Shown here: positions 27,641-34,510 of the stretch, piece by piece
Layout: each line of letters opens with the position of its first letter
Numbering within the stretch: the first letter of the stretch is position 1
Assembly (NCBI GenBank): GCA_965215215.1
Contig: OZ244043.1
Span: 558,001-622,000, forward strand
DNA length: 64,000 bases
Reading direction: 5' to 3'
Origin: CALDTK01 sp965215215
Lineage (GTDB): Bacteria; Bacteroidota; Bacteroidia; Chitinophagales; Saprospiraceae
Program-made: the position numbers and the translations under genes
The notes under the pieces: model-generated
Told to the model about the DNA's origin: nothing
Databases searched by the model: none
What the model saw: the letters and a program-made list of their open reading frames with translations, nothing else

Positions 27641-28282
27641 TCAGCTCCAGAACTTACTCGAAGTTATGAAGAAAACAGTGTCGATGAAATGAAGTACGCC
27701 GTCCGCCGTCAAAACGTTCTCGTCATGTAAATCTTCGAGAATTAGTCCGAGTTTTTCATGTTTATAATCGTGACGCCTGTTATTCACGAATCCATTAGCT
27801 AACATGAAAGCTCGAACTTCGTCTAAGTCCGTCATACTATCCGCTCGTATATACTGCTGCTCGACTACTGCGTAGATTTTACTCTTGGACACGTAAAAAC
27901 CCCTTAAGATATATGCCGTGTCGGCAAAAAAGTAATTATGCAGGAGCAGGTTGTTAAAGTAGTCTCGCCAACATGCATAGTATATTGCATCATTGAGTTT
28001 GACTACGTAGTTATCTTCTACGATGTACACGCGTTGCTCCGCGCCGTTGGCTATGAACCGCTCTTCCGGAATATTTTCTAAAACCAAGTTGTGTGCTCTC
28101 GCAAAGCGGATCAGTTTCTTGGCTTCTTGTGCTTTGTCTTCGAGTTTTCCTTGAGCCATTGAACTTGCGCTCTCGCCTCCTCTAAGGTGACTGAGGACTG
28201 CTTGGATAATCGCATCATAGCTTGCGCCGCTCTCTCCCGAAATGAGATTTTGGAGTTCATGCTTTACGTGTTGTGTGTTCAT
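27641..28282 (-). CDS. polyvalent-kinase-domain-like cassette protein
   Basis: Protein of 213 residues. The second half resembles the 'putative polyvalent protein kinase' domain seen in mobile-element and phage-associated proteins: RFIANGAEQRVYIVEDNYVV KLND (glycine-rich entry and a Lys), a central HNYFFADTAYILRGFY and the late EDLHDENVLTADGVLHFIDT, which looks like a catalytic-loop/metal-binding pair (LHDEN ... D). The N-terminal 65 residues are helical and unassigned. Kinase activity is unproven. It is the only gene of its cassette, with attC1 44 bp downstream and attC2 upstream. Its codons are AT-richer than host genes. Confidence 0.7.
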   Translation of the reverse strand: MNTQHVKHELQNLISGESGASYDAIIQAVLSHLRGGESASSMAQGKLEDKAQEAKKLIRFARAHNLVLENIPEERFIANGAEQRVYIVEDNYVVKLNDAIYYACWRDYFNNLLLHNYFFADTAYILRGFYVSKSKIYAVVEQQYIRADSMTDLDEVRAFMLANGFVNNRRHDYKHEKLGLILEDLHDENVLTADGVLHFIDTVFFITSSKFWS

Positions 28283-28345
28283 TAAAGTGGCCTGAGACTA
28301 GGCAGTTCGGCCAATATACTCCCCGGGCGAGCCTGTCGGTTCGTT

Positions 28346-28416
28346 GCGCACAACGGTGGTCTACGCGCCGCGCCTAGCGATGAGCCGGCGTGGACGTGTA
28401 GGCAGTGTTGCAAGAC
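28346..28416 (-). repeat. attC2
   Basis: Palindrome of the main array type: CTACGCGCCGCGCCTAGCGA / GCCGGCGTGGACGTGTAG arms, outer boxes GCGCACAAC (28346-28354) and GTTGCAAGAC (28407-28416). GTTGTGCGC at its inner edge mirrors the GTTGGACGC box of attC1 at 7 of 9 positions. Confidence 0.8.
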
Positions 28417-28422
28417 GTTTCT

Positions 28423-28779
28423 CTAATTTCCCTCCTCATCGAAGAACGGTTGCTCAAATTCTCTGTCTCTATACCAATTGGCGTCAATTCCAGATTGATC
28501 CATCAAATAGACCACTTTCTCAAACGTGGCGAACACTTTCAACGGCGTTGGTTTCAACGTTCCGATCAACGCGCTCTCAGGCTTGTGCTCCACTAAAAAT
28601 TTCTCTAACTTCCTAAGACTCGATTTCTCTCCATTCAGCAGAATTTTAGATTTGGATAACACATAGACCTCTACAATTTGATGATCCTGTTCGTAGCTAG
28701 GTTCTACAGTTTGCGCGAACACGATTGTCGACACCAGTAGGAGAACGGTAATCTGTAATATCTTTATCATCCTCATCAT
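28423..28779 (-). CDS. small exported cassette protein of unknown function
   Basis: Protein of 118 residues with a signal peptide (MIKILQITVLLLVSTIVFAQ after a short MMR lead). The mature part has a pattern of strand-helix-strand (IVEVYVLSKSKILLNGEKSS, LRKLEKFLVEHKPESALIGTLKPTPLK) loosely like the periplasmic domain of ExbD/TolR-type proteins, but there is no certain relationship. No catalytic motif. Single-gene cassette between attC2 and attC3; AT-richer than the chromosome around it. Exported unknown proteins are common in cassette arrays. Confidence 0.6.
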   Translation of the reverse strand: MMRMIKILQITVLLLVSTIVFAQTVEPSYEQDHQIVEVYVLSKSKILLNGEKSSLRKLEKFLVEHKPESALIGTLKPTPLKVFATFEKVVYLMDQSGIDANWYRDREFEQPFFDEEGN

Positions 28780-28847
28780 GTCTTACGTTAGCCTACGCGC
28801 CGCGCCCGGCGATCAGCCAGTGTGGGCATGTAGGCAGTGTTAGCGGC
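28780..28847 (-). repeat. attC3
   Basis: Main-type palindrome: GCCTACGCGCCGCGCCCGG and GTGGGCATGTAGGC arms, outer boxes GTCTTAC (28780-28786) and GTTAGCGGC (28839-28847). The upstream box abuts the start codon region of the preceding cassette gene. Confidence 0.8.
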
Positions 28848-28857
28848 ATTATAAATG

Positions 28858-29331
28858 TTATTCACCTAGTTCGTTCATCACTTCCTCGACTAACTTCGCG
28901 TTCAACCGGAATCCATTTGCTCTCACCTTTTCAACAATTGGCCTAACTGCGTGGATATACCCGCCCTTTTTTGCCGCGACAAGGACACCGAGCAAACCGA
29001 CGATCCGCAGACCGTAGCCTTCGGCGACGCTCCTTCCTTGTTGTTCGTCGATAATGAGGTAATCGGCATCTATTTCTATAGCCAGAGCAATCGCTTGAGA
29101 CTCACCGAAGTCTAGTTCGCCACGCAGCTGGTTGATCAAGCCTACATCTACAGGATCTCTTACCGTTAGCCAATTTAGACCCTCAATCTCTTCGCGTTGT
29201 CCTTCAATCGCGTCCAATTCCAGCAACACAGCTGGAGGAACCACTACTTTTCCGTAGACCAGATAAAGCAATTCTAGCTGCTTCGCAAAATGCAGATTAG
29301 TGATGGTCGACGTATCACTTACGACAATCAC
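28858..29331 (-). CDS. PIN-like (DUF3368) toxin of a toxin-antitoxin pair
   Basis: PIN-fold nuclease-type protein of 157 residues: VVSDTSTITNLHFAKQLELL (first acidic residue), VPPAVLLELDAIEG, LDFGESQAIALAIEIDADYL (Glu and Asp) and LIIDEQQGRSVAEGYGLRIV, with LLGVLVAAKKGGYI, all as in DUF3368 proteins. The four acidic residues for metal-dependent RNA cleavage are present, so it should be active. Its start overlaps the stop of the UPF0175 gene by four bases (ATGA-type coupling), giving antitoxin-then-toxin order. TA modules are the classical stabilisers of cassette arrays. attC3 lies 11 bp after the stop. Confidence 0.85.
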   Translation of the reverse strand: MIVVSDTSTITNLHFAKQLELLYLVYGKVVVPPAVLLELDAIEGQREEIEGLNWLTVRDPVDVGLINQLRGELDFGESQAIALAIEIDADYLIIDEQQGRSVAEGYGLRIVGLLGVLVAAKKGGYIHAVRPIVEKVRANGFRLNAKLVEEVMNELGE

Positions 29332-29567
29332 AGCGTGATGCCCATGTTCTTGAGGTCCGTGTCGAGGTCTTCTCTCGTGTACTTGATGTCGATTTCTCTC
29401 GCTGCCAAAGCTTTCTGAAACTCAACGTGATATAAGCCGCACAGCTGTCTACACTTTCCAAAGCTGAGCCTCTCCTTATCGTATAGATAGCACGCCAGAT
29501 CCACCAGAAACTCGTCTTGAGTCATGTGGACTCTCTCCAACAGGTCCTCAATAACCAAGGTTGCCAT
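29328..29567 (-). CDS. UPF0175 family antitoxin
   Basis: Small protein of about 79 residues counted from the ATG at 29567; an upstream ATG at 29636 gives 102 residues but with an atypical, very basic lead. Typical UPF0175 features are LACYLYDKERLSFGKCRQLCG followed by HVEFQKALAAREIDIKYTRE and DLDTDLKNM near the end. It is thought to bind DNA and neutralise the coupled PIN-like protein encoded immediately downstream. Autorepression of the operon would be usual. It is the first gene of a two-gene cassette between attC4 and attC3. Confidence 0.8.
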   Translation of the reverse strand: MATLVIEDLLERVHMTQDEFLVDLACYLYDKERLSFGKCRQLCGLYHVEFQKALAAREIDIKYTREDLDTDLKNMGITL

Positions 29568-29652
29568 AGCTTCCGTTTTGACTCGACAACGCTTCCGTGC
29601 GATCTTTAGTACGTGGCCGTAGTAGGCGTCGCGCATTACTCCTGGCTATACT

Positions 29653-29724
29653 GCGGTCAACGTTAGGCTATGTGCCTCCGCGGCTAGCGATTAGCCGGCG
29701 TGGGCGTGTAGGCAGTTTGTGCGC
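29653..29724 (-). repeat. attC4
   Basis: Main-type palindrome with a changed left arm (GGCTATGTGCCTCCGCGGC) and the conserved GGCGTGGGCGTGTAGGC right arm; outer boxes GCGGTCAAC (29653-29661) and GTTTGTGCGC (29715-29724). Confidence 0.8.
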
Positions 29725-29732
29725 ATTATTAT

Positions 29733-30368
29733 TTACTTAATCTTGCTTGCCTCATCAAACTTGCCATCACTGCTGTACATGCCCAGGTTACCATTGCTTT
29801 CGAGAACGTAGTATTCTCCATGACTATTTCTGTCGTCGTACTTTGTCTTGCCGCCCTCCTTCAATTCCTTCACTATCGCGTCCATTGGACTGCTTTCTTT
29901 GAATACGGTCCGCATTGTTAGCTTATCATCTGTGTTTCGGTAGAGAGTGAGCATCCCACCTTGCAAACTTTTTTCGCTAGTCCATCGCCCTAGTACTTCC
30001 CCTTCAACTTCCGAGTTTGCTGCTGCCTGCTCGCTGTCTTCTTCGGTCGATCCGATAATTTTTACTGTCAAATCAGGATTGTAGTGCGTCGTTGCCCAAG
30101 CTAATCCACCCTCTACTCCTTCTAGTCTATGAAAAATCCAGAGGTTGTCGTATTCGTATCTCTCGCTTCTGATTTCTTGAGCTACAGCTCGTAAAATTTC
30201 TTCACTCACGCGCTTGTTCAACTGTACCTCAACATTGTTTTTACTGAACGCTTTGTTGGGCTCCTCACTGGTGATCGTCCATTCGACATCATCAGGGATT
30301 TCATACGCCGGTCCTCCACACGCGTAAATGGCGATTACCGCGATCAAACTCATCTTCTTTAGCATCAT
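29733..30368 (-). CDS. lipoprotein-like cassette protein of unknown function
   Basis: Protein of 211 residues. The N-terminus MMLKKMSLIAVIAIYACGG is a short lipoprotein-type signal with a Cys after IYA, so it is probably anchored to a membrane. The mature part is acidic and without a recognised family; two halves each contain a strand-rich block (VEWTITSEEPNKAFSKNNVE and GRWTSEKSLQGGMLTLYRNT), the second reminiscent of a small beta-barrel lipocalin-type pattern. Single-gene cassette between attC5 and attC4; the start of the cassette, GTTATGCGC, echoes the GTTTGTGCGC box of attC4. Function unknown. Confidence 0.6.
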   Translation of the reverse strand: MMLKKMSLIAVIAIYACGGPAYEIPDDVEWTITSEEPNKAFSKNNVEVQLNKRVSEEILRAVAQEIRSERYEYDNLWIFHRLEGVEGGLAWATTHYNPDLTVKIIGSTEEDSEQAAANSEVEGEVLGRWTSEKSLQGGMLTLYRNTDDKLTMRTVFKESSPMDAIVKELKEGGKTKYDDRNSHGEYYVLESNGNLGMYSSDGKFDEASKIK

Positions 30369-30384
30369 GTTTGTTTTTACAATC

Positions 30385-30581
30385 GCGCATAACGTTCAGT
30401 ATAAGAAACGCAGGGCAGGTGATAAGCAATACGTTTCGGATTGGTACTAAGCCAAATATACTATTTTGCTTTTATCTTTTTTGTTGAAAATGCTAAATTT
30501 TATATTTGACGACTCTGCAAATAAAAACAGACCTTTCGGTTATGCACAAACGCCCTATGTTTTTTATACCTTGTTATATAC
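30385..30581 (-). repeat. attC5, unusually long, overlapping a gene end
   Basis: About 197 nt. AACGTTCAGTATAAGAAACG (30391-30410) plus CAGGGC pairs with GCCCTATGTTTTTTATACC (30552-30570) plus TTGTT across a long AT-rich centre. Outer boxes GCGCATAAC (30385-30393) and GTTATATAC (30573-30581). The second box lies inside the last codons of the reductase gene and is identical to the first bases of the same cassette next to attC6, the strongest single support for recombination. Confidence 0.75.
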
Positions 30582-31586
30582 CGTTTTCTTTTTCCAATCG
30601 GTTTTCAAATATTTCAAAGCATCTTCTAAAGCTTTTCTTGAAGGTTTAGGGTTAAAATCTAATTCTTTTCTTGATTTACTAATATCATAATCTTGCTTTA
30701 ATCCATAAAACATATCTAAGTAATGTCTCTGTAATAATGGCTCTTTACCTAAAAGTTTACTGCTAAACTCCATTAAACTTGCTACAGAGTACAATAAACA
30801 TTTTGGTACTTTTTTAGGCATTTTTAATTTTAGTTCTGGATATAATTCGGATGCTATTTTTACCGTTTCTTGTAACGTAGTGTGTTGCTCGTTCGATAAA
30901 ATATAACGTTCTCCATTTCTGCCTTTTTGCATAGCATTATATAAACCAGAAGCTACATCTTTTACATCAACCCAATTTAAAGTTACGTTTGTATCTACAG
31001 GTATTTCTCCATTTAGAACTTGTAAAACAAGATTATTAGAATAACTTAATTTATAAGCTTTAGAACCAATCATAGCAGAAGGTAAAACAAGAACAGTTCT
31101 AATATTATATTTTTTCCCTAATTCTAAAGCTAGTTTATCAGAATCGTTTTTAGAGTTATAATACCAATTTCTTCGGTCTTGATTATATCCATTATCAACA
31201 TTAGCAGGTAATTTTGTGAAATCTAAACTGGCTACAGAACTTACATAAACGATATTCTTGATGCCACATTCTTTGGCAATATCAAATACATTTTGAGTTC
31301 CTTGCATATTATTATCATAAATTTCCTCTTTTGGATTTTTTGCCCACATACTAAAATTTGCCGCTACTGCATATAAATTTGTGACTCCTTGAAATGCTTT
31401 TTTTAGAGATTCTCTGTCGGTAATATCAGCTTGAACAACTTCACAGTCTAACCCTTTAAAAGGGTCAACGTTATTAATGTCTCTTACAGTTGTTCTTACT
31501 TTTTGATTGTTGGAAAGTAAAATTCTAATTAGGTTATTTCCTAAATGTCCGTTTCCACCAGTTACTAATGAAATTTCGTTGCTCAT
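30564..31586 (-). CDS. NAD(P)-dependent epimerase/dihydroflavonol-reductase-like protein
   Basis: Extended short-chain dehydrogenase of 340 residues from ATG 31586 (an in-frame upstream start at 31610 adds eight poorly supported residues). Rossmann motif VTGGNGHLGNNL near the N-terminus, YVSSVA, and WYYNSKNDSDK with the YxxxK pair; the architecture matches dihydroflavonol 4-reductase-like enzymes that reduce aldehydes or ketones. It is the second gene of a two-gene cassette, 61 bp after a Crp-type regulator that may control it. Strongly AT-rich codons, closer to a Flavobacteria-like donor than to the host (inference). Its C-terminal codons contain the outer box of attC5. Confidence 0.88.
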   Translation of the reverse strand: MSNEISLVTGGNGHLGNNLIRILLSNNQKVRTTVRDINNVDPFKGLDCEVVQADITDRESLKKAFQGVTNLYAVAANFSMWAKNPKEEIYDNNMQGTQNVFDIAKECGIKNIVYVSSVASLDFTKLPANVDNGYNQDRRNWYYNSKNDSDKLALELGKKYNIRTVLVLPSAMIGSKAYKLSYSNNLVLQVLNGEIPVDTNVTLNWVDVKDVASGLYNAMQKGRNGERYILSNEQHTTLQETVKIASELYPELKLKMPKKVPKCLLYSVASLMEFSSKLLGKEPLLQRHYLDMFYGLKQDYDISKSRKELDFNPKPSRKALEDALKYLKTDWKKKTVYNKV

Positions 31587-31647
31587 AATTATTAAATTTT
31601 GTTTGAGCAAATTTCGACAGCTTTTAAAAGGATAAAAATAACATTTG

Positions 31648-32217
31648 TTAGAAAGCGATCTGTTTTCTAATACGGCTTAAGGATTGAGGTTCCATTCCTA
31701 AAAAAGAAGCGATATTGTTAATAGATACATTCAAAGCTAATTTCGGATACTGATTTACAAATTTTAGATAACGTTCTTTTGCGGTTAAAATCTGAAAATC
31801 TTTGACACGCTCTAATTTGCAACTTAAGTGTTCGTTGGTTACTTCTTTAGTAAAGATTGTCCAAAATTTTGTTTCTTTTTGTAAAATATCAAAATTATAT
31901 TTCGATATTTTTAAAACTCTGGACTCTGTGATAGTTTCATAATAATCAAATGATGGTGTTTCTGTCATAAAACTATCTAAAGATGTGAAAAAGTCTTGTT
32001 CGCCTACAAGGTGCTGTATGACAATCTTTCCGTCAACATTTTGATATCCTTTTACAATTCCACTATCCAAAAAATAAATATATCTTTCTACTTTGCCCGC
32101 TTCTAAAAGATTAGTTTGAGCTGGCACTTCTTCTGCAATGAAATGCTTTTTGATTAAATCAATATTATTTTGAGTTAAAGGAACTCTCGATTGTATGTAA
32201 TTAATTAGATTTTCCAT
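31648..32217 (-). CDS. Crp/Fnr family transcriptional regulator
   Basis: Regulator of 189 residues: cyclic-nucleotide-binding-like beta-roll (about 25-115; YIYFLDSGIVKGYQNVDGK, HLVGEQDFFTSLDSF) and a C-terminal winged helix (about 145-189; LTAKERYLKFVNQYPKLAL, VSINNIASFLGMEPQSLSRI). No FNR-type cysteine cluster is visible. In Bacteroidota such short Crp-like proteins commonly control one adjacent gene, here the reductase downstream. A regulator plus target inside a single cassette is unusual, as most cassettes carry one promoterless gene. The start lies 14 bp inside the cassette boundary at attC6. Confidence 0.88.
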   Translation of the reverse strand: MENLINYIQSRVPLTQNNIDLIKKHFIAEEVPAQTNLLEAGKVERYIYFLDSGIVKGYQNVDGKIVIQHLVGEQDFFTSLDSFMTETPSFDYYETITESRVLKISKYNFDILQKETKFWTIFTKEVTNEHLSCKLERVKDFQILTAKERYLKFVNQYPKLALNVSINNIASFLGMEPQSLSRIRKQIAF

Positions 32218-32230
32218 TTTGTTTTGTAAT

Positions 32231-32301
32231 GTATATAACGTGGGCCTACGCGCCGCGCCTGGCGATTAGCCGGTGTGGGCGTGTAGGCAGTGTTGTATGA
32301 A
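32231..32301 (-). repeat. attC6
   Basis: Main-type palindrome: GGCCTACGCGCCGCGCCTGG and GTGTGGGCGTGTAGGC arms around GCGATTAGCC. Outer boxes GTATATAAC (32231-32239) and GTTGTATGAA (32292-32301). The latter is identical to the first bases of the same cassette beside attC7. Confidence 0.85.
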
Positions 32302-32303
32302 GC

Positions 32304-33143
32304 TTATTTGTTTGCTTCCTGCGCTCTCCTGATTTGTCCAACCATAGCCTTAATAGGGTCCGAATTCTTTTCTTTCCAATATTTTGACTTTTTAAGGGCT
32401 GCTTCATACGAGTGGTCTAAGTATTGATCAATCACTATTGCTCTGCTAATCATAGTCGGCAAGGTGGATTGACTAAATTGGAATGGGTGGTCAATTCTGT
32501 ACTTTTGTAGCTTTGGCATCACGCGCCTATATCTTATTTGGAGATATTCTGATGTTTTCTCTAGTCCGAGATAAGTTGCAGCGTTGAAATAGATTTGCTT
32601 GATTAAGTCATAAACGTGCCTGGCATACTTGTCGGCCTCCTCGGCGGTAGGCATCTTGCCTTTGTGTATCACTTTGTTTCTAAACGATGCCATTTTGAAT
32701 TCTGGCGGCATGGTTTTGATATGGTTTAAATGTAAGAAATAGAAAGCTCCAAGCTGTCGTTCTGATTGACTAGACACAAGTTTCCATGCGCTTTGGTATA
32801 GATCTTCGGGTACAGCCTTATTGAACGTAACCATATCGATGAATGTCTCATGTGTCCTCTCAAGCGCGGAAGTTAGCGTGAGCACAGACTCGGCGAAATA
32901 CCCATCAAGCATCGCATTAATTCCAGACTCGAACAACATTTCGAACTTGAAATTGCTGACGTACACCAAGTTAGGATGATCGTTCTTACATGTAAAACTG
33001 TACACCTCGTCATCTCCAACATGTACAGAATTGTAAGAGTATCCAAGATGGGCCCAAGGAACTTTTGCATTTCCATTTTCATCATAAACCAGCTCGGACT
33101 CCTTTGACTCCTGGCACTGCATGCATGTAAACATTAGCTTCAT
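32304..33143 (-). CDS. Zn-ribbon plus HEPN-like cassette protein
   Basis: Protein of about 279 residues. It opens with a probable zinc ribbon (FTCMQCQE ... SFTCKNDH, pairs of Cys) and goes on to an all-helical region: FESGINAMLDGYFAESVLTL, TSALERTHETFIDMVTF and ASFRNKVIHKGKMPTAEEAD. The R-N-K-V-I-H segment (R-x4-H) with the preceding helical pattern matches HEPN RNase-type domains. Such proteins often act in abortive infection or RNA cleavage under stress (inference). The start is uncertain between ATG 33143 and ATG 33134; a GGAGG precedes them closely. A TTG at 33161 overlaps the attC7 box and is less likely. Single-gene cassette. Confidence 0.68.
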   Translation of the reverse strand: MKLMFTCMQCQESKESELVYDENGNAKVPWAHLGYSYNSVHVGDDEVYSFTCKNDHPNLVYVSNFKFEMLFESGINAMLDGYFAESVLTLTSALERTHETFIDMVTFNKAVPEDLYQSAWKLVSSQSERQLGAFYFLHLNHIKTMPPEFKMASFRNKVIHKGKMPTAEEADKYARHVYDLIKQIYFNAATYLGLEKTSEYLQIRYRRVMPKLQKYRIDHPFQFSQSTLPTMISRAIVIDQYLDHSYEAALKKSKYWKEKNSDPIKAMVGQIRRAQEANK

Positions 33144-33152
33144 ACCTCCGAT

Positions 33153-33224
33153 TTCATACAACGGTTTGTATACCTGGCGTGCCGCCGTTTAGGCGGGATG
33201 AGCAGGTATACTTTGTTGGCTGCC
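33153..33224 (-). repeat. attC7
   Basis: Different sequence type: GTATACCTG...GCCGCC-gttta-GGCGGg...CAGGTATAC. Outer boxes TTCATACAAC (33153-33162) and GTTGGCTGCC (33215-33224); the latter differs by one base from GTTGGCTACC at the start of the same cassette. Confidence 0.8.
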
Positions 33225-33935
33225 GTTTTTATTTCTCTTTAAATAATTATTTATGATTTCTGCCAACTCTTTCGGTTTACTAAACATTGGTAAATGCCCG
33301 CTGTTTAATTCTATGACTTCTTGACATTTTAAATTTTCAATCATTGCATTTTGCATTTCTTGATTGACTGATTTATCATTTGAAAGTTTAATGAACAAAC
33401 TCTTCTTGGGAGATGTGAAATAGTTAATTTTAGTCGTATACAATTTTACTGATTCTGGAGAAAATCTTCTAATAATCTCTTTTGATTGAGTAGGTTTTAA
33501 ATCATTACATAATTCGTCTCTAATCGATTTTTCAGGAGGCTTAGTCCCAAATAATTTCAATATAAGAGGTAATATTAGTTTTTGTGAAATTGGAAAACTG
33601 CTTGTGAATGATTTTCCTTTCTTTGGAATTATCGCACTTATTGCAATGAAACCATTTACTTTTTCTTTGTAATGTTCATTTAATTTTAAACCTATACAAC
33701 CTCCAATTGAATGGGCAACAATTGTAAATTGATTTACTTCCCATTTGTCAATTTGCTCAATTGCTGAATTTAGATAATCTTCAAACAAAAGTTTCTCATT
33801 CGCTTTATCTCCGATTTCTCTATTCGGAAATTCTATTTGCAGAATGGGATTGTTGAAGTATTGATTTATTTCACTCCAAATATAGTTCCCTAATCCTGCT
33901 CCGTGAATTAGAACTATTCCTGTGGTGTTATTCAT
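33189..33935 (-). CDS. alpha/beta hydrolase
   Basis: Serine hydrolase of 248 residues from ATG 33935 (the frame reaches 33965 but would begin inside the attC8 box). Oxyanion motif VLIHGAGLG, nucleophile elbow AHSIGG with the catalytic Ser, a cap region, an acidic candidate in KLSNDKSVN and the catalytic His in NSGHLPMF. These make an active alpha/beta-hydrolase of the MenH/esterase type; the substrate cannot be inferred. Very AT-rich. Its last codons run into attC7, so the cassette gene overlaps its own recombination site, as is known for other integrons. Confidence 0.88.
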   Translation of the reverse strand: MNNTTGIVLIHGAGLGNYIWSEINQYFNNPILQIEFPNREIGDKANEKLLFEDYLNSAIEQIDKWEVNQFTIVAHSIGGCIGLKLNEHYKEKVNGFIAISAIIPKKGKSFTSSFPISQKLILPLILKLFGTKPPEKSIRDELCNDLKPTQSKEIIRRFSPESVKLYTTKINYFTSPKKSLFIKLSNDKSVNQEMQNAMIENLKCQEVIELNSGHLPMFSKPKELAEIINNYLKRNKNGSQQSIPAHPA

Positions 33936-33956
33936 TGTTTTTTCATTTTTTCTAAT

Positions 33957-34130
33957 GGTAGCCAACTAGTCGCTATGTACACCTACTGGCACATAGCCCG
34001 CCTTTCTCGACGGGCCTTCCGTCCCTTCCGATGTACCCCCACCAACTCCCTCCACAACCCTGTACGCCCCATCCCCACTGCGTCTCGCAGCCATACCACT
34101 TCGCAATAGGTATACATAGCGTATTTGTCT
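33957..34130 (-). repeat. attC8-like long palindrome
   Basis: CGCTATGTACACCTA (33971-33985) pairs with TAGGTATACATAGCG (34107-34121) at 14 of 15 positions; the inner box GGTAGCCAAC (33957-33966) is the mirror of the start of the hydrolase cassette. The outer box near 34122-34130 is not clear. It marks the right end of the recognisable array. Confidence 0.6.
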
Positions 34131-34289
34131 CGATGGACTAACTACTTCACTACTCATACACCTCTTGTCCCGTCCCCCGCAAGCCCCAAACCACGGACAC
34201 GCAAGCATCCCACCAGCCTTCACCAAACGCAAAAGGTGCACGATGGCTCTCCAGGTAGAACTCCTAATCCATACTTCCCCCAGGTATGC

Positions 34290-34438
34290 TTTCTCCTGCT
34301 GCGTACCGGGTGCCCGTGGTCCGAGCTCCCGCCCGAGCGCTTCCCCCGGGGGGTACGGTCTATTGTCACTTCCGCAAATGGGCCGATGCCTACGTGCTGA
34401 ACGCCGTCCTCGTCGAGCACTTACGCACGCGCGTACCC
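34290..34438 (+). pseudogene. IS5-type transposase N-terminal (DUF4096) fragment
   Basis: FLLLRTGCPWSELPPERFP, then after a one-base shift GGTVYCHFRKWADAYVLNAV and LVEHLRTRVP, is the N-terminal block of IS5-group transposases (LRTGCPWRDLP...W.TVY.RFRKW). Only this block, with a frameshift, survives; the DDE core is absent. It lies on the opposite strand to the cassettes, at the end where an integron platform would be expected. Confidence 0.72.
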
Positions 34439-34510
34439 GACGATCGTGGCGGGACTTCCAGCCGGGTGTACCGCAACGGGCGATACTGCGCTTAAGCTTG
34501 ACACGCTCTC

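Larger units (their letters stand above)
27528..34130 (-). mobile_element. integron-type gene cassette array without visible integrase (CALIN)
   Basis: Eight attC-like imperfect palindromes alternate with one- or two-gene cassettes, all genes on the minus strand and each followed by its attC. For each cassette, the outer box of its own attC mirrors the first bases of that cassette: GTTATATAC and GTTGTATGAA match exactly, GTTGGCTACC/GTTGGCTGCC differ by one base, and the others match partly. That relation is predicted by excision and insertion through an integron integrase. Five of the palindromes are close relatives of each other; three (attC5, 7, 8) are different. No tyrosine recombinase gene lies in the window, so the array is either a CALIN or the far end of a longer integron. 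Cassettes are AT-richer than the host DNA. Confidence 0.82.

Noticed and set aside
27528..33224. Regular palindromic repeats as a CRISPR array
   Set aside because: Units are about 70 bp or longer, spaced by whole genes, imperfectly similar, and their ends mirror cassette starts; this is the integron pattern, not short repeats with equal spacers.
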